Of a DNA stretch of 64,000 nucleotides, positions 9,344-19,940 are shown piece after piece. The notes beneath the pieces were generated by a model, which was given only the letters and a program-made list of their open reading frames with translations, searched no databases and had not been told where the DNA came from. Each line of letters opens with the position of its first letter. Within the stretch, counting starts at the first letter, position 1. Origin of the DNA: Stappia sp. MMSF_3263 (GTDB lineage: Bacteria; Pseudomonadota; Alphaproteobacteria; Rhizobiales; Stappiaceae); assembly GCF_030733745.1 (NCBI RefSeq), contig NZ_JASHIK010000002.1, positions 62,001-126,000 on the forward strand. Reading direction: 5' to 3'. A program made the position numbers and the translations under genes.

Positions 9344-9952
9344 ATGATCGTCAGCACGCTGGAGGAGCTCGAACGCCTCTACGGGACGCCGAAGGACGCC
9401 TCCACCGTCAAGGAAATCGGCTGGATCTCCGATCACTACGGCGCCTATATCGATGCTTCGCCCTTCGTGTCGCTCGCAACCGTCGGACCGGAAGGGCTTG
9501 ACTGTTCGCCGCGCGGCGACCGCGGCGCGGTTGTCACCATCCTCGACCGCAAGACGCTGGCGCTTCCCGACCGGCGGGGCAACGACCGCATCGATTCCCT
9601 GCGCAACATCGTGCGCGATCCGCGCGTGGCGCTGCTGTTTCTCATTCCCGGTAGCGGCACCACGCTGCGCGTCAACGGTCTCGCCCGGATCAGTACCGAT
9701 CCGCAATTGCTGGAGGATTTCACGGTCGACGGCCACGCGCCCCGCACTGTCATCCTGGTGAGCGTCGAGAAGATCTACTTCCAGTGCGCCCGCGCCATCG
9801 TGCGCTCGCGCCTGTGGGACGCGGACGCCCAGGGGGACCTGTCGCACCTGCCGACGCCGGGCACGATCCTGGCGGCCCTCAGCGAGGACCGCGTCGGCGG
9901 AGAGAGCTACGACAGGGAATGGCCGGAGCGGGCGCGCAAGACGCTCTGGTAG
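9344..9952 (+). CDS. Pyridoxamine 5'-phosphate oxidase-fold (PPOX) flavoprotein
   Basis: 202 residues starting after AGGAGACAGGCG. The segment FVSLATVGPEGLDCSPRGDRG (residues about 43-63) and LALPDRRGNDRIDSLRNIVRDPRVALLFLIPG are typical of the split-barrel PPOX family whose members bind FMN or F420; it resembles the MSMEG_1061-type subgroup. ARAIVRSRLWD near the C-terminus is also characteristic. It is probably a small cytoplasmic oxidoreductase; no substrate can be inferred. It stands alone between the cyclase gene and the convergent transporter gene. Confidence 0.85.
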   Translation: MIVSTLEELERLYGTPKDASTVKEIGWISDHYGAYIDASPFVSLATVGPEGLDCSPRGDRGAVVTILDRKTLALPDRRGNDRIDSLRNIVRDPRVALLFLIPGSGTTLRVNGLARISTDPQLLEDFTVDGHAPRTVILVSVEKIYFQCARAIVRSRLWDADAQGDLSHLPTPGTILAALSEDRVGGESYDREWPERARKTLW

Positions 9953-9974
9953 CACGCCTTCATTTGGCGCCCGG

Positions 9975-10988
9975 TCAGCCTTCCGGCCGGCAGATCTCGT
10001 CGCGCCGGATGGCCGCCAGTGTCTTGGACACGAGGATTGCGATCACCACCCAAAGCACCGCATAGGCGACATAGGAGAGGCTTCTCTGGAAACCTGCCCC
10101 GGTGCGTTCGGCGAAGAGCGCGGAAGCCACGGTGAAGGCCGCGACCGGGAAGGAATAGGCCCACCACGCCATGGAGAAGGGCAGGCGGATCAGCTTGCCG
10201 ACCTGTGTCAGCGTCACCAGCACGAACATCGTCGCGCAATAGTAGAGCACCCGGGCGAAAGCATCGACCTCGCCGCCGTTCAACTGCAGCCACGCCACGA
10301 ACCCGACCGATGGCGGCGCCACGAGAATGACGAGGGTGGGAAGCAGGCGCTCTGCGATCGGATTGTGGAAGATCAACCGGTTGAAGACCAGCGTCAGGAA
10401 AACGAGCCAGAAGAGCATCCCGACCGAGAAGAAGAACCAGGAGATCTCGGGAAAGCCGAGACGCACACCGGCAAGCGGCACCAGGACGTTGCCGACGGCG
10501 GGGATGAACCATGCCGGCGTCAGGTGCGCCTGCTCGAAGGTCCGATGGCTGATCCAGGCCGACACGACGCCAAGGGTGACGGCCAGATGGGCGGCGGTTG
10601 CCACCATCCACACCGGACGAATGAGCTGATCGCCAAGCGGCAGCAGGCCGGCGCAGATCAGCAGGACGCCGATCGTGATCGCGGGGAAGAAGGCAATCCG
10701 CACCGGATGCTCCCATTCCGCCCGCAAGGCCTTCGGATAGCGCAGAGCCTTGGCGACAAAGAATCCGGCGATTGCGGCGAAGGCCAGTGCGGTCACGGCC
10801 ATCAGAACGAGGCTGACGCCGGCTGGCACCGCGCCCGCCACCTCCATTCGTCCGGTCGCCAGCGACAGACCGGCAAGGCCCATGACTACGGCGAAGAAGG
10901 TGACCGGAAAATGCTTCAGCCGCGGTTCCGCAAGCGTTTTCGATCCGGGGTCGCCCTGTGTCGCTTCCATTTCTGACATTCCCTGCAT
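9975..10988 (-). CDS. SLAC1/TehA-family anion channel or tellurite-resistance-type transporter
   Basis: 337 residues with about ten hydrophobic segments. The N-terminus LKHFPVTFFAVVMGLAGLSLA and later ISHRTFEQAHLTPAWFIPAVGNVLVPLAG are hallmarks of the SLAC1/TehA (C4-dicarboxylate/malate transporter-like) family, which forms trimeric anion channels in the inner membrane. The ion transported cannot be told from sequence. It is convergent with the PPOX gene and divergent from glmU. Length is normal. Confidence 0.9.
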   Translation of the reverse strand: MQGMSEMEATQGDPGSKTLAEPRLKHFPVTFFAVVMGLAGLSLATGRMEVAGAVPAGVSLVLMAVTALAFAAIAGFFVAKALRYPKALRAEWEHPVRIAFFPAITIGVLLICAGLLPLGDQLIRPVWMVATAAHLAVTLGVVSAWISHRTFEQAHLTPAWFIPAVGNVLVPLAGVRLGFPEISWFFFSVGMLFWLVFLTLVFNRLIFHNPIAERLLPTLVILVAPPSVGFVAWLQLNGGEVDAFARVLYYCATMFVLVTLTQVGKLIRLPFSMAWWAYSFPVAAFTVASALFAERTGAGFQRSLSYVAYAVLWVVIAILVSKTLAAIRRDEICRPEG

Positions 10989-11162
10989 CGGGCTCTGTTA
11001 TATGTTTCTAACGTACGAATTTTCGAGAATCGCCCGTCCATACACCCTTGTTCTTGGCACGGACCGGGACAAAAAGGCAGTCCTGTGCGATCAATGGCTT
11101 GACGCCGCGCGACCGGCCTTCGAGAACTTGACCTCATCCGATTGCCAACCCTGAGACCCTTC

Positions 11163-12527
11163 ATGCCGCACAACTCCCGCCTCGCCATTGTCCTAGCCGC
11201 CGGCCTCGGCACCCGTATGAAATCGGAGCGGCCGAAGGTGATGCATGAGGTTGCGAACCTGTCGCTGGTCGGCCATGTGCTGAAGGCGGTGAGCGGGTCG
11301 GGCATCGATCGCATCGCGGTCGTCATCGGCCCCGACATGCTGGAACTCGAGGCCGAGGTGGCTGGCCGGGCGCCAGGCGCGGGCTGCCATGTCCAGGGCG
11401 AGCGGCTCGGCACGGCGCACGCGGCGCGGGCGGCCTCTGCCGCCTTCGCCGACACTCCCGACCAGGTCCTGGTGCTGTTCGGCGACACGCCGCTTGTCTC
11501 CACGCAGACGCTCTTGCGAGTCTCGGCAAGACTGGAAAGTGGCGCCGATATCGCCGTGCTGGGGTTTCACGCCGCCGATCCGACGGGCTATGGCCGGCTG
11601 CTGGCCCGCGACGGGCAGCTTCTTGCCATTCGCGAGGAACGCGACGCCAGCGCGGAGGAGCGCAAGGTCGATTTCTGCAATTCCGGCATCATGGGCTTTC
11701 GCGGGGCGCGCTTCGCCGAAATCCTCGGGCAGATCGGCAATGGCAACGCCAAGGGCGAGTATTATCTCACCGACGCCGTCGAGATCGCCAATCGCATGGG
11801 CCTGTCCGTGGTGACGGAAACAGCCGAGGAATGGGAAGTGCAGGGCATCAACACGCGCGCCCAGCTGGCCCGCGTCGAGGCCGACTTCCAGACCCGCGCC
11901 CGTCTTGCCGCGATGGAAGAGGGGGCAAGTCTCATCGCCCCGGAGACCGTGTTCTTTTCCCATGACACGAGGCTCGGGCGCGATGTCCTGGTCGAGCCCA
12001 ATGTCGTCTTCGGTCCCGGCGTTGTCGTCGGCGACAAGGTGACCATCCGTGCCTTCTCTCATCTTGAGCAGGCCGCGGTGGAGACAGGCGCGACGCTCGG
12101 TCCCTATGCGCGGCTGCGCCCCGGCGCGAAGATCGGCGAGGGCGCGCATGTCGGCAATTTCGTGGAGATCAAGAATGCCAGCATCGAGGCGGGCGCCAAG
12201 GTCAATCACCTGACCTATATCGGCGATGCCCGGGTCGGGGCGAAGGCGAATATCGGCGCGGGCACGATCACCTGCAACTATGACGGCTTCCTCAAGCACC
12301 ACACGGATATCGGCGCGGGCGTCTTCGTCGGGTCGAACTCGACCCTGGTCGCGCCGCTGACGATCGGCGAGGGTGCCTATCTGGCCGCCGGCGGGGTCGT
12401 GACCGAGGACGTGCCGGCAAACGCCCTGTCGCTCGGCCGCTCGCGGCAGGTGATCAAGGAAGGGCGCGGCGAGCAGTTGCGCGCCCGTTTCGCCCGGGCC
12501 AAGGCGGAGAAGCAGGGCGGCAAGTAG
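11163..12527 (+). CDS. glmU: Bifunctional N-acetylglucosamine-1-phosphate uridyltransferase / glucosamine-1-phosphate acetyltransferase
   Basis: 454-residue GlmU, which makes UDP-GlcNAc for peptidoglycan and lipid A in two steps. The N-terminal uridyltransferase domain has LAAGLGTRMKSERPK at residues 11-25. The C-terminal left-handed beta-helix acetyltransferase domain (from about residue 250) shows hexapeptide repeats, with GNFVEIKNA, HLTYIGDA, NIGAGTITCNYDG and VGSNSTLVAPL, all diagnostic of GlmU. The ATG at 11163 is preferred over a TTG at 11142 because it aligns the nucleotide-binding motif as in the family. glmS, often next to it, is not downstream; the following gene is convergent. Confidence 0.97.
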   Translation: MPHNSRLAIVLAAGLGTRMKSERPKVMHEVANLSLVGHVLKAVSGSGIDRIAVVIGPDMLELEAEVAGRAPGAGCHVQGERLGTAHAARAASAAFADTPDQVLVLFGDTPLVSTQTLLRVSARLESGADIAVLGFHAADPTGYGRLLARDGQLLAIREERDASAEERKVDFCNSGIMGFRGARFAEILGQIGNGNAKGEYYLTDAVEIANRMGLSVVTETAEEWEVQGINTRAQLARVEADFQTRARLAAMEEGASLIAPETVFFSHDTRLGRDVLVEPNVVFGPGVVVGDKVTIRAFSHLEQAAVETGATLGPYARLRPGAKIGEGAHVGNFVEIKNASIEAGAKVNHLTYIGDARVGAKANIGAGTITCNYDGFLKHHTDIGAGVFVGSNSTLVAPLTIGEGAYLAAGGVVTEDVPANALSLGRSRQVIKEGRGEQLRARFARAKAEKQGGK

Positions 12528-12542
12528 CCGCCCTTCCGGAAC

Positions 12543-13553
12543 TTAAACGCCGTAGAAGCCGCGATACCAGTCGACGAAGGCCTTCACGCCGTCCTCGACG
12601 CTGGTCTTCGGCCGGAAACCGGTTTCCTCGACCAGGTCCTCGACATCGGCCCAGGTGGCCAGCACGTCGCCCGGCTGCAGCGGCATGTAGTTGCGGATCG
12701 CCTTGACGCCGCAGGCCGCCTCCACCGCATCGACATAGCGCAGCAGCTGCACCGGCTCGGAGTTGCCGATATTGTGGATCCGGTAGGGCGCGCGGCTCGT
12801 CGCCGGATCCGGTTCCGCGCCGTTCCAGTCCGGGTTGCCCCTGGCCGGACGCTCCGCAATCCGCACGATGCCCTCGACGATGTCGTCGACATAGGTGAAG
12901 TCGCGCAACATCTCGCCATTGTTGTAGATGTCGATCGGACGGCCTTCGAGAATGGCGCTGGTGAACTTGTAGAGCGCCATGTCGGGTCGCGCCCAGGGAC
13001 CGTAGACGGTGAAGAAGCGCAGTCCCGTCAGCGGGATGCCGAAGAGGTGCGCGTAGCTGTGCGCCATCGCCTCGTTTGCCTTCTTCGTGGCCGCGTAGAG
13101 CGAAATCGGATGGTTGCCGCCGCGATGCGGGGAGAGCGGCATCGCCTCGTCGAGACCATAGGCCGATGAGGTCGAGGCGAAGACGACATGATCGACCGGG
13201 AAGGCGCGTGCCGCCTCCAGGATCGTCAGGAAGCCGGTGACATTGGCATCCACATAGGCCTGCGGCACTTCCAGCGAATAACGCACCCCAGGCTGCGCGG
13301 CCAGATGGATGATCCGTTGCGGGGCGTGCTCCGCCATCAGTGCCATGACGGCGTCGCGATCCTGAAGCGAGATCCGCGCCTCGGTGAAACCGTCGATCCC
13401 GTTGAGGATCTTCAGACGGGCCTCCTTCAGCGCCGGGTCGTAATAGGGGCTGACACAGTCGAGCCCGACCACGCGCCAGCCGTCATCGAGAAGGCGTCGG
13501 CACAGGTGATAGCCGATGAAGCCGGCCGAGCCGGTAACGAGAATGGTCCGCAT
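12543..13553 (-). CDS. NAD-dependent sugar epimerase, UDP-glucuronate 4-epimerase-like
   Basis: 336-residue extended short-chain dehydrogenase. TGSAGFIGYHLCRRL (residues 7-21) is the NAD-binding GxxGxxG motif and SLYAATKKANE contains the catalytic Tyr-x3-Lys. RFFTVYGPWARPDMALYKF and DFTYVDDIVEGI are typical of UDP-glucuronate 4-epimerases, which convert UDP-glucuronate to UDP-galacturonate for surface polysaccharides. It lies 26 bases downstream of galU on the same strand, so the two probably form an operon feeding UDP-sugars to envelope polysaccharide. Another UDP-sugar epimerase of the same subfamily remains possible. Confidence 0.88.
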   Translation of the reverse strand: MRTILVTGSAGFIGYHLCRRLLDDGWRVVGLDCVSPYYDPALKEARLKILNGIDGFTEARISLQDRDAVMALMAEHAPQRIIHLAAQPGVRYSLEVPQAYVDANVTGFLTILEAARAFPVDHVVFASTSSAYGLDEAMPLSPHRGGNHPISLYAATKKANEAMAHSYAHLFGIPLTGLRFFTVYGPWARPDMALYKFTSAILEGRPIDIYNNGEMLRDFTYVDDIVEGIVRIAERPARGNPDWNGAEPDPATSRAPYRIHNIGNSEPVQLLRYVDAVEAACGVKAIRNYMPLQPGDVLATWADVEDLVEETGFRPKTSVEDGVKAFVDWYRGFYGV

Positions 13554-13579
13554 GGTTGCCAGTGCCGTGGAGGTCCGTG

Positions 13580-14461
13580 TCAGGTGTTCAGCATCGCACT
13601 AAGCAGCGGACGGAGTTCCGATGCCAGTTCCTCGTCCTCCAGCGCGTAGGCGATGTTGGCGGCCAGGAAGCCGGACTTCGAACCGCAATCGTAGGTCTCG
13701 CCCTCGAAGCGCAGGCCGGTGAAGGGCTCCAGCCCCATCAACGCCAGCATCGCGTCGGTCAGCTGGATCTCGCCGCCGGCCCCCGTCTCCTGGTTCTCCA
13801 GAAGTTCGAAGATCTTCGGCTGCAGGATGTAGCGGCCGTTGATGAAAAGGTTGGTCGGCGCGGTTCCCGGCGCGGGCTTTTCCACCATGCCGGTGATCGA
13901 GAAGGTCTTTGCGCTGACATCCCCGTCGACCTCGACGATGCCGTAGTTGTGAGTATGGTCGTCGGGCACTTCCTCCACCGAGATGACGTTGCCGCCGCGC
14001 TCGTTGTAGACCTCGACCATCTGCGACAGGCAGCCCGGCTCGGATTTCATCAGCATGTCGGGCAGCAGGATGGCGAAAGGCTCGTCGCCGATGATGTCGC
14101 GGGCGCACCAGATCGCGTGGCCGAGCCCCAGCGGCTCCTGCTGGCGGGTGAAGCTGGTGGTTCCGGGCATCGGCCGAATCGCCTCGAGCAGCTTCAGAGC
14201 GCCACCCTTGGAGCGGGAGCGCAGGGTGTCCTCCAGCTCGTAGGCGATGTCGAAATGATCCTCGATGACATGCTTGTTGCGCCCGGTGACGAAGACGACA
14301 TGCTCGATCCCTGCGGCCCGGGCCTCGTCGACCACGTACTGGATGATCGGCCGGTCGACGATGGTCAGCATTTCCTTGGGCAGGGCTTTCGTGGCGGGCA
14401 GGAAACGGGTGCCAAGGCCGGCGACGGGAAGGACAGCCTTGCGGATCTTCTTTTTCTGCAT
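13580..14461 (-). CDS. galU: UTP-glucose-1-phosphate uridylyltransferase
   Basis: 293-residue cytoplasmic enzyme making UDP-glucose from UTP and glucose-1-phosphate. The nucleotidyltransferase signature [18 protein letters not shown] is at residues 14-31, with the product-binding region [12 protein letters not shown] and the conserved [10 protein letters not shown] and [17 protein letters not shown] further on. The ATG at 14461 puts the basic [14 protein letters not shown] start as in the family. It heads a minus-strand pair with the epimerase gene and is divergent from kdsA. Confidence 0.96.
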   Translation of the reverse strand: MQKKKIRKAVLPVAGLGTRFLPATKALPKEMLTIVDRPIIQYVVDEARAAGIEHVVFVTGRNKHVIEDHFDIAYELEDTLRSRSKGGALKLLEAIRPMPGTTSFTRQQEPLGLGHAIWCARDIIGDEPFAILLPDMLMKSEPGCLSQMVEVYNERGGNVISVEEVPDDHTHNYGIVEVDGDVSAKTFSITGMVEKPAPGTAPTNLFINGRYILQPKIFELLENQETGAGGEIQLTDAMLALMGLEPFTGLRFEGETYDCGSKSGFLAANIAYALEDEELASELRPLLSAMLNT

Positions 14462-14615
14462 TGAACGCGCTTTCCGGATTGTCTGGCCGTCATTGAAGGC
14501 CCGGGATGCGGGAAGGTAGCCTGAAAGGATGACGGAACCAAGTTGGAGTATCCGCTTAATTGGGAAGGCGTTTCCGTTTCGACAACGCGGTTCGGGCGGG
14601 GTCGCCGGCACTGGC

Positions 14616-14635
14616 GGCGCTTGCGCGCAAGCGCC
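14616..14635. promoter_or_regulatory. 20-bp perfect palindrome upstream of kdsA
   Basis: GGCGCTTGCGCGCAAGCGCC is a perfect 20-base inverted repeat with no spacer, in the galU-kdsA divergent region, 65 bases before the kdsA start. It could be a repressor operator or a hairpin in the kdsA leader. It is not followed by a T-run, so it is not a standard terminator. Confidence 0.4.
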
Positions 14636-14700
14636 ATGCGGACTACTGACGGGCGGTGAAAATCTCGAAGGCCGGGGCGGCAAGGAGACACGATACAGCC

Positions 14701-15552
14701 ATGACGATGACCTGCAATCAGAGCGTGAAGGTCGGCAACGTGACATTTGCCCAGGAGGCGCCGTTCGCGCTGATCGCCGGGCCTTGCCAGATGGAGAGCC
14801 GGGCGCATGTGCTGGAATGCGCCGCCGCCGTCAAGGAAATCGCCGACGGGCTCGGTATCGGCGTGGTCTTCAAGGCCTCGTTCGACAAGGCCAACCGCAC
14901 CTCGATCGCCGCCTCGCGCGGGGTCGGCCTCAACGAGGCGCTGCCGGTCTTCGCCGAAATCCGCGAGACCTACGGCATGCCGGTGCTGACCGACATCCAC
15001 TCCGCCGACCAGTGCGCGCCGGTCGCCGAAGTCGTCGACGTTTTGCAGATCCCCGCGTTCCTGTGCCGCCAGACCGACCTGCTTGTCGCGGCCGCGAAGA
15101 CGGGCCGCGTCGTCAACGTCAAGAAGGGCCAGTTCCTTGCCCCCTGGGACATGAAGAACGTTCTCGCCAAGATCGTCGAGACCGGCAATCCCAACGTGCT
15201 GCTGACCGAGCGCGGCGCCTCCTTCGGCTACAACACGCTGGTGACCGACATGCGGGCGCTGCCGGTGATGGCCCAGACCGGCGCGCCGGTCGTCTTCGAC
15301 GCCACCCACTCGGTGCAGCAGCCGGGCGGGCAGGGCGCTTCCTCCGGCGGCGAGCGACACATGGTGGCGGTTCTGGCGCGTGCGGCCGTTGCCGTCGGCG
15401 TTGCCGGGCTGTTCATCGAGACCCATCCGGACCCGGACAACACCATTTCCTCCGACGGGCCCAACATGATCGCGCTCAAGGACCTGAAGGACCTGCTTGA
15501 GGACCTGATGGCCTTCGACAAGGTCGCCAAGTCGCGCCCGCGCGGCATCTGA
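14701..15552 (+). CDS. kdsA: 3-deoxy-8-phosphooctulonate synthase
   Basis: 283-residue enzyme that condenses phosphoenolpyruvate with arabinose-5-phosphate, giving the 8-phosphate of the KDO sugar of LPS inner core. [10 protein letters not shown] (about residues 24-33), [30 protein letters not shown] and [11 protein letters not shown] are family signatures. The Cys of AGPCQ suggests the possibility of a metal-dependent form, but alignment would be needed. ATG 14701 follows AAGGAG; an upstream GTG at 14656 would add 15 residues of poor match. The eno gene follows after 154 bases, a common alphaproteobacterial order. Confidence 0.96.
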   Translation: MTMTCNQSVKVGNVTFAQEAPFALIAGPCQMESRAHVLECAAAVKEIADGLGIGVVFKASFDKANRTSIAASRGVGLNEALPVFAEIRETYGMPVLTDIHSADQCAPVAEVVDVLQIPAFLCRQTDLLVAAAKTGRVVNVKKGQFLAPWDMKNVLAKIVETGNPNVLLTERGASFGYNTLVTDMRALPVMAQTGAPVVFDATHSVQQPGGQGASSGGERHMVAVLARAAVAVGVAGLFIETHPDPDNTISSDGPNMIALKDLKDLLEDLMAFDKVAKSRPRGI

Positions 15553-15592
15553 ACGCGTGCCCGCGCTTCCCCTTTTGCGCCGTCTCGGCTAG

Positions 15593-16981
<1,389 letters not shown>

Positions 16982-17038
16982 GGGTCTGAGTGTAGGGCGC
17001 ACGCCCTGCATCACCTGTCACTGGCCGACTGAAACACG

Positions 17039-17066
17039 AAGCCGCCGGAGCGATCCGGCGGCTTTT
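17039..17066 (+). terminator. Intrinsic terminator after eno
   Basis: AAGCCGCCGGA (17039-17049) pairs with TCCGGCGGCTT (17054-17064) across a GCGA tetraloop and is followed by TTGTTC. It is an 11-bp perfect stem with a T-rich tail, placed 58 bases past the eno stop. Confidence 0.85.
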
Positions 17067-17174
17067 GTTCAGGTAAGACGACAGCCGGTTACAGGCGGAT
17101 TGGAGCTGTGTGCTTGATCGCGACGGTGAGGGTGTCGGTTTGTCCGTGGCGGCGGTTATTAAGTAAGGCGCGGC

Positions 17175-17870
17175 CTAATTCTTCCTGCCCGAGGCTGACG
17201 GCGGGTCGCCGCGTTTGATCGTCAGATGGATACCTTCCTCGGGGTGCAGGATCAGGAGCGTCTCGAGGCGGCACCAGGTGCCGCCGAAGCAGGGCGCGGC
17301 CCATTCGCTGAGGAGATCGTAACGCTCCGCCACTGCGAACCCGTCCTCGGGTCGGGACACGCGCACAGCCTTGAGCTGGAAGGAAAGCCAGGGATCGAAG
17401 ATGACGGCCGTGCCGGTCATGATCTTCCCGACGCCCTCGGCATAGTCCCAGGCACGCTTCCAGGCGATGCGGCACGTGCCGTTCGGCGCGGTATCGCTGG
17501 GTAGTCCGAGCTCCACATAGGGATGTCCGCCGGCGAAATCCTTCTCCTCGTCCCCGGTCCTCGACAGGACCATCGTTCGGGAAACTGCACCGGTTTCAAA
17601 GCCAAGGGCATGTAGCCCCGACGAGACGACTTGGTAGCCCTCGGGAAGAAGCCGTTCGTCAAGGCCCTGCGTCACGGGCTGGGCGAGGCAAGCGGTGCGA
17701 AACATGTCGAACACGTTCAATATGCCCCGGAGGTCGGAAAAGTTCTTTTGGGAGAACGCGATGCGCTGCGGTTCGGCCGAAACGGGCTGCCCGGCTGCCA
17801 GCGACAAACCCAGCGCAAGGCAGGAAAGCTGCAGCGCCCGGGAAAAACGTTGACTTGACGCGAATACCAT
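17175..17870 (-). CDS. Exported protein of unknown function
   Basis: 231 residues. A signal peptide (hydrophobic about residues 11-25, cleavage near PVSAEP) is clear; the mature protein has Cys pairs at ...FRTACLAQP, NGTCRIAW and APCFGGTWCRLE, which may form disulfides. No family recognised. The ATG at 17870 has the Shine-Dalgarno GAGGGCG; an upstream start at 17927 would put a non-signal-like stretch in front. It lies downstream of the FrnE/DsbA-like gene on the same strand (115 bases apart). Confidence 0.7.
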   Translation of the reverse strand: MVFASSQRFSRALQLSCLALGLSLAAGQPVSAEPQRIAFSQKNFSDLRGILNVFDMFRTACLAQPVTQGLDERLLPEGYQVVSSGLHALGFETGAVSRTMVLSRTGDEEKDFAGGHPYVELGLPSDTAPNGTCRIAWKRAWDYAEGVGKIMTGTAVIFDPWLSFQLKAVRVSRPEDGFAVAERYDLLSEWAAPCFGGTWCRLETLLILHPEEGIHLTIKRGDPPSASGRKN

Positions 17871-17985
17871 CGTGATCGCCCTCAGGTTATCGCCTCGCCA
17901 TCGAAACAATAACACGAAAGCCCTCAACCCGAACCTGCGCCCCTAGGCATTGCGCGGGGCGCGAGGACGACGAGGCGTCAGGCGC

Positions 17986-18663
17986 TCACCCCGCCTTCGT
18001 CTCATAGGCGTGCTTGATCGCGGCAGCGATGGTTTCCGGCTTTTCCGCGCCCATCACCATGAAGCGCTCGTCGATGATGAAGCAGGGGACGCCCGTGACG
18101 CCGATGGCATGGGCCTTGTCGAGGTCCTTGCGGATCTTCTCGAAGTCGGAATCCGTCGGCAGCAATTCGGCGACGAGGTCCGACATCATGCCGACATCGG
18201 CGGCGGCTCCCACCAGAACCTGCGGGTCGGTCAGGTCCGCGCCCTCGACGAAGTAGAGCTGGAACAGCCGCTCGGCCATCTCGCTCTGCACCCCGTCGGC
18301 GCGCGACCACAGGATCAACCGGTGGCAGTCGAGCGTGTTGGGCGACTTCTTGATCCGCTCGAAGGCGAAGGGAATGCCTTCCTGCGCGCCGGCGGCGACA
18401 ATCGGCGCGTAGACGGCTTCGGCCCGCTCAGCACCGCCGAATTTCTCGTTCAGGTAGGCCTGGCGATCCTTGCCTTCGCGCGGCAGTGTCTCGTCGAGCT
18501 GATAGGGGAGCCAGCGCAGCACGACGGGAATGTCGGGGACGCTCGCCAGCGCCTTTTCCAGCCTGCGCTTGCCGATATAGCACCACGGGCACATCACGTC
18601 GGAAATGACGTCGATCTGCATCGGCTGCGGGCCGGTTTCGGCATCGCTGGTTTCGGCATCCAT
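17986..18663 (-). CDS. DsbA-family oxidoreductase, FrnE-like
   Basis: 225 residues with a thioredoxin fold of the FrnE/DsbA type. The redox motif CPWC is at residues 25-28 (DVMCPWCYIGKRRLEKAL), and GVTGVPCFIIDERFMVMGAEKPE near the C-terminus carries the cis-Pro region. There is no signal peptide, so it is cytoplasmic; relatives are thiol-disulfide oxidoreductases or 2-hydroxychromene-2-carboxylate isomerase-like enzymes. The start could also be Met15. It follows the PleD-like gene by 56 bases on the same strand and may share its transcript. Confidence 0.88.
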   Translation of the reverse strand: MDAETSDAETGPQPMQIDVISDVMCPWCYIGKRRLEKALASVPDIPVVLRWLPYQLDETLPREGKDRQAYLNEKFGGAERAEAVYAPIVAAGAQEGIPFAFERIKKSPNTLDCHRLILWSRADGVQSEMAERLFQLYFVEGADLTDPQVLVGAAADVGMMSDLVAELLPTDSDFEKIRKDLDKAHAIGVTGVPCFIIDERFMVMGAEKPETIAAAIKHAYETKAG

Positions 18664-18719
18664 GAGGGCGTCCTTTGCGGCTGGCCTGCCTGCCCCTCGA
18701 AGCCGTGTCCGGGGAGGCG

Positions 18720-19940
18720 TCAGGCGAAACTTGTGCTGGCGACGATGGCCGCAATGCGGCGCTCGATGCGCTCGAGCGCCTGCCGGTTGCGGACCAGCGC
18801 GACGTCGCCGATTTCGGCCACCCTAGCAACAAAATCCTCGTCGCGCGATGCGGCGAGCGCAGCGGAACGCACAGGATTTCCGATCGCGGCGGCAAAAGGA
18901 TCGTCATTGGCGGCGACGATCGGCGGCCTTGCCGTATCGATCTCCTCGAGCCGCAGCAGGTGCGGTTCGTCACCGCGCAGGGCAAGACATCGCCGCAGCG
19001 CAGTCAGATAGCGCTCGAACGCCTCGCGCGGCAGGGCGGCGCGGGCCCGCGGCCCGCTTCCCCGGTAGCGCGACAGGCAGGTACCGGCCAGGTGCCGGCG
19101 CGCGCCGATGCGCAGCAGCAGGCGGCAGCGGGCGCCAAGGTCGTCATCGGACGCTGTCGGGGCAACAACATCACTGGCGCCGGCCTCCAGCAGGGCGGCG
19201 GTGGCGGGTTGCCCGTTTGCAAGCGCCATCACCGGCAGGGCGATGTGGCGCGGGTCACGGCGCAGGGCGGCGACAAGCTCCAGCGCGCGCGCCTCGGGAA
19301 GGTCCGCCACCAGCATGCGGAACGGGTGTTCGCCAAGCCGGGCAAGGGCCGCGTCCGGGGTCAGGCAGCCGACAAGCTCGATGGCGGACAGGCCGCCGGC
19401 GAGCGCTGCGGCGACGCGGCTGCCATTGCCGGCGACAAGAACCGGAATGCGGTTGTGCCGCTCCGCATCGTCTTCCGGCAGGCGCGGCATTGCATCCGGG
19501 GCAAAGGGATCGCGGCCGAAGACGGCGCGGCGCAGCCGGGCCTCCTCCATGCGCAGCGACTGGCGCACGGCCTCCGCGATGCGCTCCTGCAGGATCGCAG
19601 GGGGACAGGCCTGCGGCACGATGGCCTCGACGCCGCGCGGGTGTGCTCCGGCCGGCAGCCGGTCGCCGGCGATGACAAGGGGCAGGGCGATGCCTGCGGC
19701 GCGCGCCCGGTCCCGCAGGCTCGCGATGACAGGCGACAACCTGTCCTCATCGGGCCCGGGGGCGCCGATCCAAAGAATTGCGTCTGGCAGCGGCGCGGCA
19801 CCATCGCTGCCGGCCGGGAGGACAAAGGCGCCCGGCATTGCCGCGACGAGGGTCTGCGCCCGCGCCTCGGCGCCGCGATGTCCGGCATGGCCGAGGAGAA
19901 TGCGAGGCCCGGCTTCGGTATCCGTCGCCGTATCGCTCAC
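18720..19940 (-). CDS. PleD-like response-regulator-type protein with degenerate receiver and GGDEF-like regions
   Basis: 406 residues starting at GTG 19940, whose GTGA overlaps the stop of the upstream ligase-like gene, so the two are translationally coupled. Residues about 12-130 and 164-280 look like two weak receiver domains (RILLGHAGHRGAEARAQ; IPVLVAGNGSRVAAAL...RMLVADLPEARALE). The order matches PleD (REC-REC-GGDEF). Residues about 282-400 resemble a decayed GGDEF domain: LPREAFERYLTALRR, then FVARVAEIGDVALV, where EIGDV (376-380) replaces GGDEF. The first receiver lacks a clear phospho-acceptor Asp. It is therefore probably a non-enzymatic signalling or scaffold protein. The homology is my pattern reading and is not certain. 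Confidence 0.55.
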   Translation of the reverse strand: MSDTATDTEAGPRILLGHAGHRGAEARAQTLVAAMPGAFVLPAGSDGAAPLPDAILWIGAPGPDEDRLSPVIASLRDRARAAGIALPLVIAGDRLPAGAHPRGVEAIVPQACPPAILQERIAEAVRQSLRMEEARLRRAVFGRDPFAPDAMPRLPEDDAERHNRIPVLVAGNGSRVAAALAGGLSAIELVGCLTPDAALARLGEHPFRMLVADLPEARALELVAALRRDPRHIALPVMALANGQPATAALLEAGASDVVAPTASDDDLGARCRLLLRIGARRHLAGTCLSRYRGSGPRARAALPREAFERYLTALRRCLALRGDEPHLLRLEEIDTARPPIVAANDDPFAAAIGNPVRSAALAASRDEDFVARVAEIGDVALVRNRQALERIERRIAAIVASTSFA

